Part shown: positions 35,180 through 45,509 of the stretch, piece by piece
How positions within the stretch are numbered: the first letter of the stretch is position 1
How the letters are laid out: every line of letters begins with the position of its first letter
NCBI RefSeq assembly: GCF_002102355.1
Contig: NZ_LQPT01000081.1
Location: 1 to 64,000 of the forward strand
Direction of reading: 5' to 3'
Length of the DNA stretch: 64,000 nucleotides
Source: Mycobacterium sherrisii
GTDB taxonomy: Bacteria; Actinomycetota; Actinomycetes; Mycobacteriales; Mycobacteriaceae
Position numbers and translations under genes: made by a program
The notes under the pieces: generated by a model
The model's input: the letters and a program-made list of their open reading frames with translations, nothing else
Told to the model about the DNA's origin: nothing
Databases searched by the model: none

Positions 35180-36748
35180 TTATTTGCGGCGCCGCCCGGT
35201 ACCGAAGATGCTCTTGACCGCTTCGCGGATCGCGGTGTTGATGCCGCTTTTCACGGTCGGGTTCTTCAGTACTTCCTCCCACATGGCCGGGCCCTTGGGT
35301 TCGTAGGGCTCCGGCATCGGCGGGATGTCGACGTCGATGCCGGTTGGCGGCGCCGGGACATCGGGCTCAGCGCGGGGCTCCGGAGCGGGCGCCTTGGTCG
35401 CTCCGGGCGCTTTCGGGGGTGCGGGCTGTTGCACCGTCTGGCCGTATTTCGCTTGCAACGCACTGGCTTTCACCGCGGCGGCCATTGCTTCGGCGTCGAT
35501 GGCGCCCATCAGCGAGCGCGGCACCCGCATGCGCGTCCACGCGACCGGTGTCGGTGCCCCCTTCTCGGACAGCACGGTGACCACGGCCTCACCGATCCCC
35601 AGCGAGGTCAACGCCGACTCCAGGTCGTAGACATCGGTTTTCGGGTAGGTGCGGACCGTCCTGGCGAGCGCCTTCTGGTCGTCGGGGGTAAACGCGCGCA
35701 GGGCGTGCTGGACGCGCGCGCCCAGCTGCGAGAGCACATCGTTGGGCAGGTCGGTGGGCAACTGGGTGCAGAAGAACACCCCGACGCCCTTCGACCGGAT
35801 CAGCTTGACGGTCTGCTCGACCTGTTCGAGGAACGCCTTGGACGCGTCGGTGAACAGCAGGTGGGCCTCGTCGAAGAAGAACACCAGCGTCGGCTTGTCG
35901 ACATCGCCGACTTCGGGCAAAACCGTGAACAGATCGGCCAGCACCCACATCAGGAAGGTGGAAAAGATGACCGGCCGCAGCGCCTGACCGCTGAATTCGA
36001 GCAGCGAGATGATCCCCCGGCCCTGATCGTCAACGCGTAGCAGATCGTGCGGGTCGAGCTTCGGCTCGCCGAAGAACGTGTCGCCGCCCTCGGATTCGAG
36101 ATTCACCAGGGCCCGCAGGATGACACCCGCCGTGGTCGACGACACTCCGCCGAGGGATTTCAAGTCCGCCTTGCCCTCGTCGCTCGTCAGGTGGCTGATG
36201 GCCGCGCGCAGCTCGCTCAGGGTCACCAGCCGACGATCGTTCTCCTTGGCCCAATGAAAGATCAGCCCCAGCGTGGACTCTTGAGTCGCGTTGAGCCCCA
36301 GCACCTTCGACAGCAGCACCGGGCCGAAGCTGGCGATGGTGGCCCGCACCGGCACCCCCGCCCCACCGGTACCCAGTGACAGGAACTCGACGGGGAACGC
36401 CGTCGCCGCCCAATCGTCGCCGGTGTCGTGGGCACGCGCGGCGGTTTTGTCGTTGGCCGCGCCGGGCCGGGACAGGCCCGACAGATCGCCCTTCACGTCG
36501 GCCATCAACACCGGCACCCCCACGGCGCTGAGCTGTTCGGCGATCAGCTGCAGGGTTTTCGTCTTGCCGGTTCCCGTCGCGCCGGCCACCAGACCGTGCC
36601 TGTTGATGGTCGCCAGCGGGATGCGAATCTGCGCCGCGGGGTCGGCGGTGCCGTCGATGACAACCGACCCGAGTCCCAGCGCCTGACCTGCCACGGTGTA
36701 ACCGCTCGCGATCCGTTGCGCCGCCCCGCCCGCCGATTCGGTACTCAT
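35180..36748 (-). CDS. HerA/DUF853-family ATPase (Rv2510c type)
   Basis: 522 residues. A RecA/FtsK-like ATPase: Walker [13 protein letters not shown] (Lys62), [15 protein letters not shown], Walker B region [12 protein letters not shown], and a sensor-like block [17 protein letters not shown]. The C-terminal 110 residues are Pro/Ala-rich and end in a basic tail, TGRRRK. DUF853 proteins are annotated as helicase HerA-like; roles in DNA processing or secretion are unproven. ATG at 36748 gives [12 protein letters not shown], and the upstream extension looks non-coding. Divergent from orn. Confidence 0.85.
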   Translation of the reverse strand: MSTESAGGAAQRIASGYTVAGQALGLGSVVIDGTADPAAQIRIPLATINRHGLVAGATGTGKTKTLQLIAEQLSAVGVPVLMADVKGDLSGLSRPGAANDKTAARAHDTGDDWAATAFPVEFLSLGTGGAGVPVRATIASFGPVLLSKVLGLNATQESTLGLIFHWAKENDRRLVTLSELRAAISHLTSDEGKADLKSLGGVSSTTAGVILRALVNLESEGGDTFFGEPKLDPHDLLRVDDQGRGIISLLEFSGQALRPVIFSTFLMWVLADLFTVLPEVGDVDKPTLVFFFDEAHLLFTDASKAFLEQVEQTVKLIRSKGVGVFFCTQLPTDLPNDVLSQLGARVQHALRAFTPDDQKALARTVRTYPKTDVYDLESALTSLGIGEAVVTVLSEKGAPTPVAWTRMRVPRSLMGAIDAEAMAAAVKASALQAKYGQTVQQPAPPKAPGATKAPAPEPRAEPDVPAPPTGIDVDIPPMPEPYEPKGPAMWEEVLKNPTVKSGINTAIREAVKSIFGTGRRRK

Positions 36749-36854
36749 CGCGCCCCGCCCTCTCCCCCCTGGGAGTTGCAAAGTCCAGCAAGGCTCACAC
36801 TACTTGCCAGGGTGCGGCGGGGGCAGCGCCCCACATGGGCATACGCTGAGCGCT

Positions 36855-37502
36855 GTGCGCGACGAATTGGTGTGGATCGACTGCGAGATGACCGGGTTGG
36901 ATTTGCAGTCCGACAAGTTGATCGAGATCGCTGCCCTGGTCACCGACGCGGATCTGAACGTTCTCGGCGACGGCATCGACGTGGTGATCCACGCGGACGA
37001 CGCGACGTTGTCGTCGATGATCGAGGTCGTCACCGACATGCACACCCGCTCCGGGCTGATCGAGGAGGTACGGGCGTCCACCGTTGACCTGGCCACCGCC
37101 GAGGCGATGGTGCTGGATTACATCGGCGAGCACGTCAAGCAGCCCAAGACGGCGCCGCTGGCCGGCAATTCGATCGCCACCGACCGCTCATTCATCGCCC
37201 GCGACATGCCCGCCCTGGACGCGTTTCTGCACTACCGGATGATCGACGTCAGCTCGATCAAAGAGCTCTGCCGTCGGTGGTACCCCCGCATCTACTACGG
37301 CCAGCCGGCCAAGGGGCTGGCGCACCGGGCGCTGGCCGACATCCGCGAGTCCATCCGCGAACTACAGTTCTATCGCCGCACCGCGTTCGTGCCGCTGCCG
37401 GGCCCATCTACCAGCGAAATTGCGGTGGTCGCCGCCGATCTGACGGACGGACAGGACGCACCACAGCCAATTGATTCGGCCGTCGAGCCACCTAACCGCT
37501 AG
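36855..37502 (+). CDS. orn: Oligoribonuclease
   Basis: 215 residues, the same length as mycobacterial Orn (Rv2511). DEDD-family 3'-5' exoribonuclease that finishes RNA decay by cleaving dinucleotides, including pGpG from c-di-GMP turnover. Motifs: [13 protein letters not shown] (Exo I), [20 protein letters not shown] (Exo II) and [15 protein letters not shown] (Exo III with the catalytic His and Asp). GTG at 36855 begins [12 protein letters not shown]; the longer in-frame start at 36804 is rejected. The tRNA-His gene follows 45 nt later. Confidence 0.95.
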   Translation: MRDELVWIDCEMTGLDLQSDKLIEIAALVTDADLNVLGDGIDVVIHADDATLSSMIEVVTDMHTRSGLIEEVRASTVDLATAEAMVLDYIGEHVKQPKTAPLAGNSIATDRSFIARDMPALDAFLHYRMIDVSSIKELCRRWYPRIYYGQPAKGLAHRALADIRESIRELQFYRRTAFVPLPGPSTSEIAVVAADLTDGQDAPQPIDSAVEPPNR

Positions 37503-37547
37503 TATCGACAGTCGCTGCTTGTTAGGCTGCGGCCGGCAGTAGCCATG

Positions 37548-37623
37548 GTGGGTGTAGTTCAGTTGGTAGAGCGTCAGGTTGTGATCCTGAATGTCGCGGG
37601 TTCGAGTCCCGTCACTCACCCCA
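37548..37623 (+). tRNA. tRNA-His (anticodon GTG)
   Basis: Acceptor GTGGGTG pairs with CACTCAC (37613-37619). The anticodon stem-loop holds GTG in TTGTGAT. CCA is encoded (37621-37623). A genomic G at 37547 supplies the G-1 that pairs with C73, the histidine identity element. Located between orn and an intrinsic terminator. Confidence 0.95.
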
Positions 37624-37627
37624 CAAG

Positions 37628-37658
37628 TCAGAGGGCATAGCGCCCTCTGACCTTTTTT
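37628..37658 (+). terminator. Intrinsic terminator after tRNA-His
   Basis: TCAGAGGGC (37628-37636) and GCCCTCTGA (37642-37650) form a perfect 9-bp stem with a 5-nt loop, followed by CC and six T. This is the only classic stem plus U-run terminator seen in the window. Confidence 0.9.
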
Positions 37659-37823
37659 GCTCGGCGATTGCCTTGCGGCGCAAGGACGTTGCCGCCGCGC
37701 GCCGATGCCAAGACCGCCCGGTCGCCGACGCCCGCGCGAGGCATGCGCCAAATTTGCCGGCAGCCACCTATCACCGCTGCTGCATCGCGTATTATCGCGA
37801 AATTACTTAGCTACGGAGTGGTC

Positions 37824-37937
37824 ATGTCTGGTCTGAAGTGCAAAGTCGTCCTCGCCCTGGTGCTTGCGTTCACGGCCCCCGCCGCGTCGGGCTGCACGTT
37901 CACCGTGGTCTGCGAACCCCTGTTCGTCTGCGCCTAG
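37824..37937 (+). CDS. Small Cys-containing secreted peptide or lipopeptide (37 aa)
   Basis: Encodes MSGLKCKVVLALVLAFTAPA followed by ASGCTFTVVCEPLFVCA. A short basic start, a hydrophobic core of about 13 residues and an A-S-G-C sequence resemble a weak lipobox. If processed at that Cys, the mature piece would be a 14-residue peptide with three Cys. ACGGAGTGG lies 6-14 nt upstream of the ATG. I do not recognise a family, and the signal could be chance. It stands alone between the tRNA-His terminator and convergent ldtB. Confidence 0.45.
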   Translation: MSGLKCKVVLALVLAFTAPAASGCTFTVVCEPLFVCA

Positions 37938-37997
37938 ACAGCTACCGCGCGGCCGGACGTAATCCGCTGCGGCGCAACCGGCTTCTGCGCGACGCGG

Positions 37998-39203
37998 TCA
38001 CGTGTCGGCGTTGCCGGCCTTCCACTGCGGCCAGGGAATGTTCCAGTCACCCAGACCCTCGTCGCCGGGCAGGGTCGGCCCGACGGTGTTGACGACCACC
38101 ACGATGTCCCCGCTCTTGCTGTGGTCGTAGAACCACTGGGCGTTGCTCGGGCTGACGTTCAGGCAGCCGTGGCTGGTGTTGGTGTGACCTTGTGCACCGA
38201 CGGACCACGGCGCGGAGTGAACGAAGACGCCGCTGTAGGACATCTGGGTGGCCCAGTCGACTTCGGTGCGATATCCGTTGGGCGAGTTCACCGGAACACC
38301 GTAGGTCGAGGAGTCCATGATGATGTGTCGGTAGCGGCCGCCGATGATGTAGACGCCGTTGGCCGTCGGGGTGCTGTCCTTGCCCATCGACGTGGGCATG
38401 GTCTTCACCACCTCACCGTTGACCCGAACGGTCACCATCTTGGTGGTGTCGTCGGCGGTGGAAATCACCTCGTCACCGATGCTGAAGTGGGTCTTGACGT
38501 TGTCCTCGCCGAACATCCCGTCGCCCAAATCCACCCCGTAGGTGTTGACCGCCACATCGACGGTAGTACCGGGCTTCCAGAAATGTTCTGGGCGCCAGCG
38601 CACTTCGCGGTTGTTCAGCCAGTAGAACGCGCCCTCGACGGGGGGGTTGGTGGTGATTTTGATCGCCTTCTGCGCCGCGGCGCGGTCTGCGATGTTCTCG
38701 TCGAACCGGATGGCTACCGGCTCGCCGACGCCGACGACCTCGCCGTCGGCCGGAGCGACGTAGGGCATCGTCAAATGGGCGGGCGAGCTGGTCGAAAAGG
38801 TCATTTGGCGGCTCGCTGCGCCGCCCAGCCCGAGCGCCTTGACCGTCAGCGTGTAGCGGCGGTTGTAGCCGAGCTGCTCGGTGGTGGACCAGTGCAACCC
38901 GTCGGGGCTGAGTTGGCCGTTGATGGTCCGGCCGTTGTCGTTGACCATGGTGACCGAGCCGAGCACGCCGTCGGCGACGCTCACCGTCACCGGCGAGTCG
39001 ACGGTGACGCCCACGGCTCCGTCGGCGACCGAGGCGGTTAGCTTGGGGACCAGCAGGTCGGCAAATGGGGTGCCCTTGTCGAAAATGACCTTCGCCGGTG
39101 CGGCGGGATGGCTGCTACTACACCCCACAGCAAACACAGGAATCACAGCAAACACAATCATGGCGATAGCCAGCCACGATTGTTTACTGCGCAAAGGACC
39201 CAT
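37998..39203 (-). CDS. ldtB: L,D-transpeptidase LdtB (LdtMt2-type lipoprotein)
   Basis: 401 residues, near the 408 of LdtMt2 (Rv2518c). N-terminal lipoprotein signal: [20 protein letters not shown] with lipobox AVGC. Two Ig-like domains follow, then the YkuD catalytic domain with [16 protein letters not shown], where the nucleophile Cys is near residue 347, and the flap region [19 protein letters not shown]. It makes 3-3 peptidoglycan cross-links outside the membrane and is a carbapenem target. ATG at 39203 has GGAAGG 7 nt upstream; the GTG at 39218 is less likely. Confidence 0.95.
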   Translation of the reverse strand: MGPLRSKQSWLAIAMIVFAVIPVFAVGCSSSHPAAPAKVIFDKGTPFADLLVPKLTASVADGAVGVTVDSPVTVSVADGVLGSVTMVNDNGRTINGQLSPDGLHWSTTEQLGYNRRYTLTVKALGLGGAASRQMTFSTSSPAHLTMPYVAPADGEVVGVGEPVAIRFDENIADRAAAQKAIKITTNPPVEGAFYWLNNREVRWRPEHFWKPGTTVDVAVNTYGVDLGDGMFGEDNVKTHFSIGDEVISTADDTTKMVTVRVNGEVVKTMPTSMGKDSTPTANGVYIIGGRYRHIIMDSSTYGVPVNSPNGYRTEVDWATQMSYSGVFVHSAPWSVGAQGHTNTSHGCLNVSPSNAQWFYDHSKSGDIVVVVNTVGPTLPGDEGLGDWNIPWPQWKAGNADT

Positions 39204-39556
39204 CAAGTGACCTTCCACATCATTCTGTTACGTCCGGTCACCGCTGACCCTGCATTGTTGCCAGCATTCTAATGGCAATGTCGGCCGCCTTAAGCCCACT
39301 TCGGCGGGTTGCCCGCCAGGGTGTCGCGGCCGCGAAGACTACGCCGGTTGACCGGCACGAGTCTGCCGCGCCGCCGCCGCCACCGCGCGGGCCGCGGCGA
39401 CAGCTGGCCACGCGAGTTGACGACCGCGGCGGCCATCATGACGATCGTCAAGCCTTGATGAGCGCCGCCGGCCGCAGCGGTTACGCTGGAAGCGATCCGA
39501 GATTTCGTGCTGCGGCAGAACGCCTGTTATTGTCGCAAAGCGGTCTGGTGACCGAG
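39204..39556. other. Intergenic region between ldtB and tRNA-Lys
   Basis: About 350 nt without a convincing gene. A plus-strand open frame here runs into the tRNA and has Pro/Arg-rich, non-protein-like composition. TTGCCA (39258-39263) and TGGCAA (39273-39278) form a weak inverted repeat. The ldtB promoter must lie near 39210-39260. Confidence 0.6.
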
Positions 39557-39629
<73 letters not shown>

Positions 39630-39875
39630 CTTCCTTCGAGATCGCCCACCGGCGAGGCCGTCGAGCCTGGGTCGTACCCGAATATCCGCGCCGGCTCCCG
39701 CGCCCGTCGAATGCGGCGAAACCCGCAATCGCCATATGCCATCTGGATATACCGCTCGAGACGCCGGCGTTTTTGAATTGCCTGCTTTGGTCGCGGTCCG
39801 ACGGGAGCGCCGGGGCATGACGCGGACAGTGCTGTCCAGCTTTCGGTGGTCGCCGTCAGGCGGTTGCGGTCCGCG

Positions 39876-40793
39876 CTAGAACCAGGGTTGTCCGGCGTTT
39901 GCGAGCCCGATCGGGAAACGCAGCACCGACGGGATATCGGTGGTGATCGGTTCTCGGGTGAAAAGTAGGTCGGCGCCGGTGTGGACGGGGTTGACCACCG
40001 CAACATGATTGAAACCGTGATGTTCGGCGGCGGGCAAGAGGCGTTGCACGCTCTCCGGATCGAGCCAGCTTGCTTCGACAAACAGATACCGTACGTGGCT
40101 GAGTGCGGACCGCGCGCCGCGCAACACCGCGCCCTCGGATCCCTGCACGTCAACCTTCAAGACGTCGACATGCTCGATCGAGTGCTCGGCCATGAATGAA
40201 TCGAGCGCGACGCACCGCGTGGTTTCGGTCTCGATCTTGTCCGGTTCGAGGAACGCCTCGACCGCCGCCGGTTGCAGGCTGTTGGCCTGCTGCGAATCGG
40301 GGTGAACGTAGAGCGTTACGACCTCATCGCGCTCACCCACCGCCAATTGGTGCACCGAAATGTTCTCGGCGGCACAGTTGTGCGCGAGCATGGGTTGCAG
40401 TCCCTTGGCGGGTTCGAACGCGTGGATGTTAGCGGCCGGGAATTTCTGCGCACACAGGGCGGCGAAAATCCCACAATTGGCACCGACGTCGAAAATGGAT
40501 TTGGCATCGCCGATCAGCTCGACCATGCGGGCGATCTTCGGCACTGAGTGGCGGGCGTGATAAAGCGCCGTGGATTCCGGGTTCAGCCAATAGTCCCCGC
40601 CATTTACTTTGACACGCACCGGCTTTCCCCGTCGAACGAGGGCGTGCAGCCTCGCAGCGTCAATCAACGCGCTGACATGATCCAGGAATAGGATTGTTTC
40701 CCTCCCTTCGCGTCCGCTCGGCGCGCACCCAATCTCGTACACACGTCGAGGAACGGAAGTCTTGAGTGCCCCTCTGATGCCCCCGCTCCCCAC
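39876..40793 (-). CDS. FkbM-family SAM-dependent methyltransferase
   Basis: Up to 305 residues. SAM-binding motif SIFDVGANCGIFAALCAQKF, then IHAFEPAKGLQPML, and the FkbM domain signature HVDVLKVDVQGSEGAVLRGA. FkbM enzymes O-methylate hydroxyls of glycans, glycolipids or polyketides; the substrate here is unknown. The N-terminus is uncertain: recognisable protein begins near SALIDAARLHALVRRGKPVR, GGGAGGGAAA lies close before it, but no in-frame ATG is near. GTG at 40742 or TTG codons further in are possible starts. Monocistronic, divergent from the DUF3556 gene. Confidence 0.8.
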   Translation of the reverse strand: MGSGGIRGALKTSVPRRVYEIGCAPSGREGRETILFLDHVSALIDAARLHALVRRGKPVRVKVNGGDYWLNPESTALYHARHSVPKIARMVELIGDAKSIFDVGANCGIFAALCAQKFPAANIHAFEPAKGLQPMLAHNCAAENISVHQLAVGERDEVVTLYVHPDSQQANSLQPAAVEAFLEPDKIETETTRCVALDSFMAEHSIEHVDVLKVDVQGSEGAVLRGARSALSHVRYLFVEASWLDPESVQRLLPAAEHHGFNHVAVVNPVHTGADLLFTREPITTDIPSVLRFPIGLANAGQPWF

Positions 40794-41011
40794 CTACCCA
40801 GCACGCCGCACTTCGAACCAGCCTGCTGCACCCCACCCTCAAATCGAGGTTAATTGACGTGAAGGCAACATTCAATGTCAACGACTCCCCGGGCTGGACA
40901 GATCGGCCCAACCCGTGGCTGAGGATCGGCAAATCCTGGCCGATCGGTGGTTGCTGGGAGTAGTTTCTTCTCGGCGTCAAACGCCAAGCGAGCTGCGTCG
41001 AAGGAGCTGCT

Positions 41012-42751
41012 ATGGGGTTCATCCGGCCAAACTTGCCGGTCGTTGACGTTGCGGAATGGAGCACGCTGCCCCGCGCCCAGCGGATCATCCCGATGACGCG
41101 CCACATCGCCGAGAACGGATTCGGCACGCCCCTGGTGATGCACGTCATGTACGGGATCAAGATCGCGCTGTACATCCTCGGCGGCTGGTTCTTCGCGTGG
41201 ACCACGAACGGCATCGGCAACTTCACCGCTGTCGGCAGCTGGTGGGCGGAACCGATCGTTTTCCAGAAGGCAGCGCTGTTCACCATGCTCTTCGAGGTGG
41301 TCGGCCTCGGTTGTTGTTTCGGGCCGCTGGCCGGTCGCTACTTCCCACCGATGGGGTCGATCCTGTACTGGCTGCGGCCGGGCACCATCCGGCTGCCACC
41401 GTGGCCCGACCGAGTACCGCTGACCAAGGGCATCGACCGAACGCCGTTCGACGTGCTGCTGTACGCGGCGCTGCTGGCGCTGATCGCGCTGGCGCTGGTA
41501 TCCGACGGCAGCGGCCCGATTCCGGCCCTGCACACGACGATTGGTGTGCTGCCGCGCTGGCAGACCGTCGCGGTCCTGGCGGTCTTGGCGGCGATCAGCT
41601 TGCGCGACAAGGTGATCTTTCTGGCCGCTCGCGCCGAGGTGTACGGGCCGCTGGCGCTGGTGTTCCTGTTCTCCGGGGTCGACATCGTAATCGGGGCCAA
41701 GCTCGTGTTCATGGCGATTTGGCTGGGTGCGGCCGCATCCAAGCTTACAAAGCACTTCCCGTTCGTGATCTCCACGATGCTGGCCAACAACCCGTTCCTG
41801 CCCTCGGGAGTCCTGAAGCGCTCGTTGTTCCGGCGCTTCCCGGACGACCTGAGACCCAGCGCGCTGTCCGGCTTTATCGCCCACTTCTCCACCGCGGTCG
41901 AAGGATTGGTGCCGCTGGCCCTGCTCTTCGCACACGGTGGCTGGCCAACGGCGATCGCGGCGTTCGTGATGGTCGTGTTCCACCTGAACATCCTGCTGGC
42001 CTTCCCGATGGGGGTCCCGCTGGAGTGGAACGTCTTCATGATCTTCGGCCTGCTGTGGCTGTTCGTCGCCCATGCCCCCGTCGGCCTCGCCGACCTGGCC
42101 AGCCCGTGGCCACTGGTGCTGTTCGCGGTCATCGCGACGGTCGTCGTGCTGGGAAACCTGTTTCCGCGCAAGGTTTCGTTCCTGCCCGGCATGCGCTACT
42201 ACGCCGGCAATTGGGACACCACGGTGTGGTGCGTCAAGCCGTCCGTCGATGACAAGTTCCGCACGGGTTCGCGCGCCCTGGGCCCGATGCAGCACCTGCA
42301 GCTGGAGCGCCTCTACGGCAGCAAGGAAGAGACGCTGGTGCCGCTGCACCTGGCGCTGGCGTTCCGGGGGATGAACACCCACGGTCGTGCGTTGCTCACC
42401 CTGGTCCACCGCGCCCTGGCCGGCTACGACGAGGACGACTACAACCTCTGCGAGGGTGAGGTGCTCTGTTCGATGGTGCTGGGCTGGAATTTCGGCGACG
42501 GCCATATGCACAACGAGTGCCTGGTGCAGGCGATGCAGCAGCGGTGCGGGTTCGAGCCGGGCGAGGTGCGAGTGGTGATTCTGGATGCGCAGCCCATCGG
42601 CCGACGGCGCCAGGAGTATCGACTCGTGGACGCGGCGACCGGCGAGTTCGAGCGCGGCTACGTCGAGGTCGACGAGATGGTTACCGCCCAGCCGTGGTCC
42701 GACGACCTGCGGGTGCACGTGACCAGCAGCGCCCCCGCAGGTATGTCCTGA
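41012..42751 (+). CDS. DUF3556 integral membrane protein
   Basis: 579 residues. It begins MGFIRPNLPVVDVAEWSTLP with AAGGAGC 5 nt upstream of the ATG, the typical start of actinobacterial DUF3556 proteins. About ten hydrophobic spans occupy residues 45-400 (GIKIALYILGGWFFAW, VLLYAALLALIALALV, PLVLFAVIATVVVLGNLF). A soluble C-terminal domain of about 170 residues follows (QLERLYGSKEETLVPLHLAL, WNFGDGHMHNECLVQAMQQR). Function unknown. The membrane part resembles HTTM/vitamin-K-carboxylase-like bundles only in general topology. Confidence 0.82.
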   Translation: MGFIRPNLPVVDVAEWSTLPRAQRIIPMTRHIAENGFGTPLVMHVMYGIKIALYILGGWFFAWTTNGIGNFTAVGSWWAEPIVFQKAALFTMLFEVVGLGCCFGPLAGRYFPPMGSILYWLRPGTIRLPPWPDRVPLTKGIDRTPFDVLLYAALLALIALALVSDGSGPIPALHTTIGVLPRWQTVAVLAVLAAISLRDKVIFLAARAEVYGPLALVFLFSGVDIVIGAKLVFMAIWLGAAASKLTKHFPFVISTMLANNPFLPSGVLKRSLFRRFPDDLRPSALSGFIAHFSTAVEGLVPLALLFAHGGWPTAIAAFVMVVFHLNILLAFPMGVPLEWNVFMIFGLLWLFVAHAPVGLADLASPWPLVLFAVIATVVVLGNLFPRKVSFLPGMRYYAGNWDTTVWCVKPSVDDKFRTGSRALGPMQHLQLERLYGSKEETLVPLHLALAFRGMNTHGRALLTLVHRALAGYDEDDYNLCEGEVLCSMVLGWNFGDGHMHNECLVQAMQQRCGFEPGEVRVVILDAQPIGRRRQEYRLVDAATGEFERGYVEVDEMVTAQPWSDDLRVHVTSSAPAGMS

Positions 42752-42766
42752 CCTGTCCCGACCGAG

Positions 42767-43603
42767 TCACCGGTCGCCACGCGCAGACGACAGCAGGCGC
42801 CGCGCGGCAAGGTCCAGCACGTAGCCGATGACACCGATGACCACGGTGACCGCAACCACCTGGCCGTAGGCCAGCTGATCGCGCGCGTTCAGTATCTGGT
42901 AGCCCAAACCCGAACGCACACCGAGCATCTCGGCCGGCACCAAAACCACCCACGCGATTCCCAATGCGACTCGCAGGCCGGTCTGCAAATGCCCGCGGAT
43001 GGCAGGCAGCACCACGACCGTGAGCAACTCCCCGCGGGTGGCGCCGAACGACTTTGCGACCTGCAGGTAACCAGGATCGACGGCATGGACCCCGGCGGCG
43101 GTGTTGATCAGGATGGGCCACACCGCCGCGGCGGCGATCAAGAAAATGACCGGCTGGTTGCCGATCCCGAAAATCGCCACCGATATCGGCGCCCAGGACA
43201 GCGGCGAGATCATCCGCAGAAACTGCACCACCGGCCGGCTGGCACGGTCGGCGAAATCGTTGAGCCCGATCAGCAGGCCGGCGGGTACCCCGATGACGGC
43301 GGCCACCAGCAGGCCGACCAGCAGGCGCCACAAGCTGACCTCGGCGTCGGAGACCAGCACCCCGCGTCTGTAGAGCTCGGCAAGCGAGTGGACCACCTGC
43401 CCGGGGGTGGTCTGGTGCAACAGCGAATGCGGGGAGGCCAGCACCGCGGTGCCCAGCCACCAGATCGCCACCGCCACCGCGATCGCCAGTGTCGGTGGCC
43501 AGAAGCGGTGCAGCAACGACCATTTGGGCGTCGATCCGGCCGGCGGTATCACTGCGGCACCGGCAGCCAAGTCGTCGACGGAGCTGATTCCCTTGGTGGT
43601 CAT
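42767..43603 (-). CDS. ABC transporter permease (NitT/TauT type)
   Basis: 278 residues, six spans. The binding-protein-dependent transport EAA-type loop appears as AKSFGATRGELLTVVVLPAI, and a second conserved stretch is GIAWVVLVPAEMLGVRSGLG, close to SsuC/TauC. It forms the membrane channel for the ATPase and binding protein encoded directly upstream. The ATG overlaps the preceding stop by 4 nt. Likely substrates of the class are sulfonates, taurine, nitrate or thiamine precursors; the sequence does not decide. Confidence 0.9.
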   Translation of the reverse strand: MTTKGISSVDDLAAGAAVIPPAGSTPKWSLLHRFWPPTLAIAVAVAIWWLGTAVLASPHSLLHQTTPGQVVHSLAELYRRGVLVSDAEVSLWRLLVGLLVAAVIGVPAGLLIGLNDFADRASRPVVQFLRMISPLSWAPISVAIFGIGNQPVIFLIAAAAVWPILINTAAGVHAVDPGYLQVAKSFGATRGELLTVVVLPAIRGHLQTGLRVALGIAWVVLVPAEMLGVRSGLGYQILNARDQLAYGQVVAVTVVIGVIGYVLDLAARRLLSSARGDR

Positions 43604-44772
43604 AGCGGCTGCACCTGTTCAATTCGGGTCAGATCGGTTGGTAGACCGAAGTTTTGCGGACCACCGTGCGCGGTCAGCGCACTGCGCACAAACGTGTCGT
43701 CGACCAGCTGCGCGTGCGCGGTAGCGGGGTCGAGCCGGTTCAGGAACTGACGATCGCCGTCGACGACGGTGGTATGCATGGCTTCCACCAGCTGGCTGGT
43801 GAAACTCGGGAACGGGAACGGCTGAAATCCCAGCCGCTGCGGTTGCCAATCCGGGTGCGCGAAATGGTAGTCCTGGGCCCGGTAGGTCAGGGCGGTCTTG
43901 ATGGCCGGCGCCGGCTGCGGCAGGTAACCCCCCGTCGACAATGTCGTCGCCGCCGCGGCGCGGTCGGCGTTAATCCGTTGCTGAGCAAGAACTATCGAGT
44001 TGACCAGGGAGGCTGCCGCCTGCGGTCGATTATCGATGAGGTCCTGGTGGGCAATCACCACACAGCAGGCGTGGTCGCGCCAGACATCGCCGAGAAAGGT
44101 GTGAATGCGTCCGATGTTGCGGACCTGGGCCATCGCGTTGAACGGGTCGGCCACCACGTAGCCGCTGATCGATCGATTGGCCAGCGCCGGCACCATGTCG
44201 GACGGGCTCATCACGATCAGCTCCACCGTCCGGGCGCCGCGTGAAGCGCTGCGGCGCACCACCGGAACCAGGTCGTGGGCCCGCAACAGCTCTTGCAGGA
44301 TGATGTTGTGGATGGACCACCAAAACGGGATCGCAACCTGAGTTCCCGCCAACTGCCCGAGGTCGGTAATGTCCGGGGCGACCGTTAATGCGCTGCCGTT
44401 GGTGTGGTTCCAGCTCAATACCCGGACCGCACTGCCCAGCAGAAAACGCAGTTGCAAAGCGGTCGGCATCAGCATGTGCACGGCATCGACCTGGCGGGTG
44501 ACGAACGCCTCGGCCAACGACGCCCAGCTGCGAAAGAGCACGGGACGAGCCGCACTCACCACGCCCGGCTGATACAGGCCGGCCGCATGGGCGATCAGCA
44601 GCGGCGCCGCATCGGTGATCGGCAGGTAGCCGATGCGCAGTTGCCCGCTGGTATTGGTGCGGTCGACCGTCGCGGCGCGAGCCAGGTCTGCCAGGCCTGC
44701 CAACCCGCCGGCCGCCGCCACCGCGACCGCGCCCGTCAGCGCCGAGCGACGAGAGAGCAACCGGCCGTTCAT
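43600..44772 (-). CDS. ABC transporter substrate-binding protein, Tat-type signal
   Basis: 390 residues. N-terminus MNGRLLSRRSALTGAVAVAA has twin Arg before a hydrophobic core ending near DLARAATV, a Tat-like export signal. The NMT1/SsuA-like fold is shown by LRIGYLPITDAAPLLIAHAA, VDAVHMLMPTALQL and GYVVADPFNAMAQVRNIGRI, in the nitrate/sulfonate/bicarbonate receptor style. The start at 44772 overlaps the ATPase stop by 4 nt; a longer open frame is rejected. The ligand is probably a small anion or sulfonate (inference). Confidence 0.88.
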   Translation of the reverse strand: MNGRLLSRRSALTGAVAVAAAGGLAGLADLARAATVDRTNTSGQLRIGYLPITDAAPLLIAHAAGLYQPGVVSAARPVLFRSWASLAEAFVTRQVDAVHMLMPTALQLRFLLGSAVRVLSWNHTNGSALTVAPDITDLGQLAGTQVAIPFWWSIHNIILQELLRAHDLVPVVRRSASRGARTVELIVMSPSDMVPALANRSISGYVVADPFNAMAQVRNIGRIHTFLGDVWRDHACCVVIAHQDLIDNRPQAAASLVNSIVLAQQRINADRAAAATTLSTGGYLPQPAPAIKTALTYRAQDYHFAHPDWQPQRLGFQPFPFPSFTSQLVEAMHTTVVDGDRQFLNRLDPATAHAQLVDDTFVRSALTAHGGPQNFGLPTDLTRIEQVQPL

Positions 44773-45506
44773 TGTTCGGCCTCCCGGTAGTGATCCAGGA
44801 TCTCCTGCCGAAGCTGGCCCCTCTTGGTGTCGATGTCGGTGCCGGCATCGCCAGGGCGCCATTCGCGGCGGATCCGGCCGTCGGCGCCGAGCAGGACGAT
44901 GCGGCTGGCCAGCAGCAAGGCCTCATCGACGTCGTGGGTGACCAGGACCACCGTGATGCCGAGTTCGGCGGCCAGTTCGGCCAGCCAGGTCTGCAAATCG
45001 CCGCGGATGGCGGGGTCGAGGGCGCTGAACGGCTCGTCCAGCAACAGCAGCCGCGGCCGGGTCGCAACCGCCCGGATGATCGAAACCCGCTGGGCCTGCC
45101 CGCCCGAGAGTTCGTCGGGGTACTGGTCGGCGACGCGCTCCAGGTCGAAACGGCGCAGCAGCTCGCGGGCGTACTCGGGCTCGAAGAATTTGCGATTCGC
45201 GGCAAATCGCCCGGCGAATAGCACGTTTTCGCCGGCCGTCAACCACGGCATCAGCAACGGCTGTTGGAACACCACGCCGGTGTGCGGGCGGGCCACGCCG
45301 TCACTGCCGGACCATTCGACGGTCCCCGACGTCAGGTTTTCCAGACCGGCGATCACCCGCAGCAAGGTGGACTTGCCGCTGCCACTTCGCCCGAGAACCG
45401 CCAGGAAATTGCCGTCGTCGATGGTCAGGTCGATACCGGTCAACGCGGGACGGGACGCACCGAACCGCTTGTGGCCATTGACTATTCGTACTGTGCCAGC
45501 TGCCAC
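44769..45506 (-). CDS. ABC transporter ATP-binding protein (SsuB/TauB-like)
   Basis: 245 residues from a GTG start at 45506. Walker A LGRSGSGKSTLLR, signature LSGGQAQRVSIIRA, Walker B LLLLDEPFSALDPA and H-loop VLVTHDVDEAL are all present. First gene of the three-gene importer operon. Its upstream region has a 15-bp tandem repeat and, about 90 nt away, a palindrome shared with the TetR gene at 45863-46465, so control by that TetR is likely. Confidence 0.9.
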   Translation of the reverse strand: MAAGTVRIVNGHKRFGASRPALTGIDLTIDDGNFLAVLGRSGSGKSTLLRVIAGLENLTSGTVEWSGSDGVARPHTGVVFQQPLLMPWLTAGENVLFAGRFAANRKFFEPEYARELLRRFDLERVADQYPDELSGGQAQRVSIIRAVATRPRLLLLDEPFSALDPAIRGDLQTWLAELAAELGITVVLVTHDVDEALLLASRIVLLGADGRIRREWRPGDAGTDIDTKRGQLRQEILDHYREAEQ

Positions 45507-45509
45507 TCC

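Noticed and set aside
40850-42718. 622-codon minus-strand open frame across the DUF3556 gene
   Set aside because: Shadow of the real plus-strand membrane protein gene; highly charged, low-complexity product.
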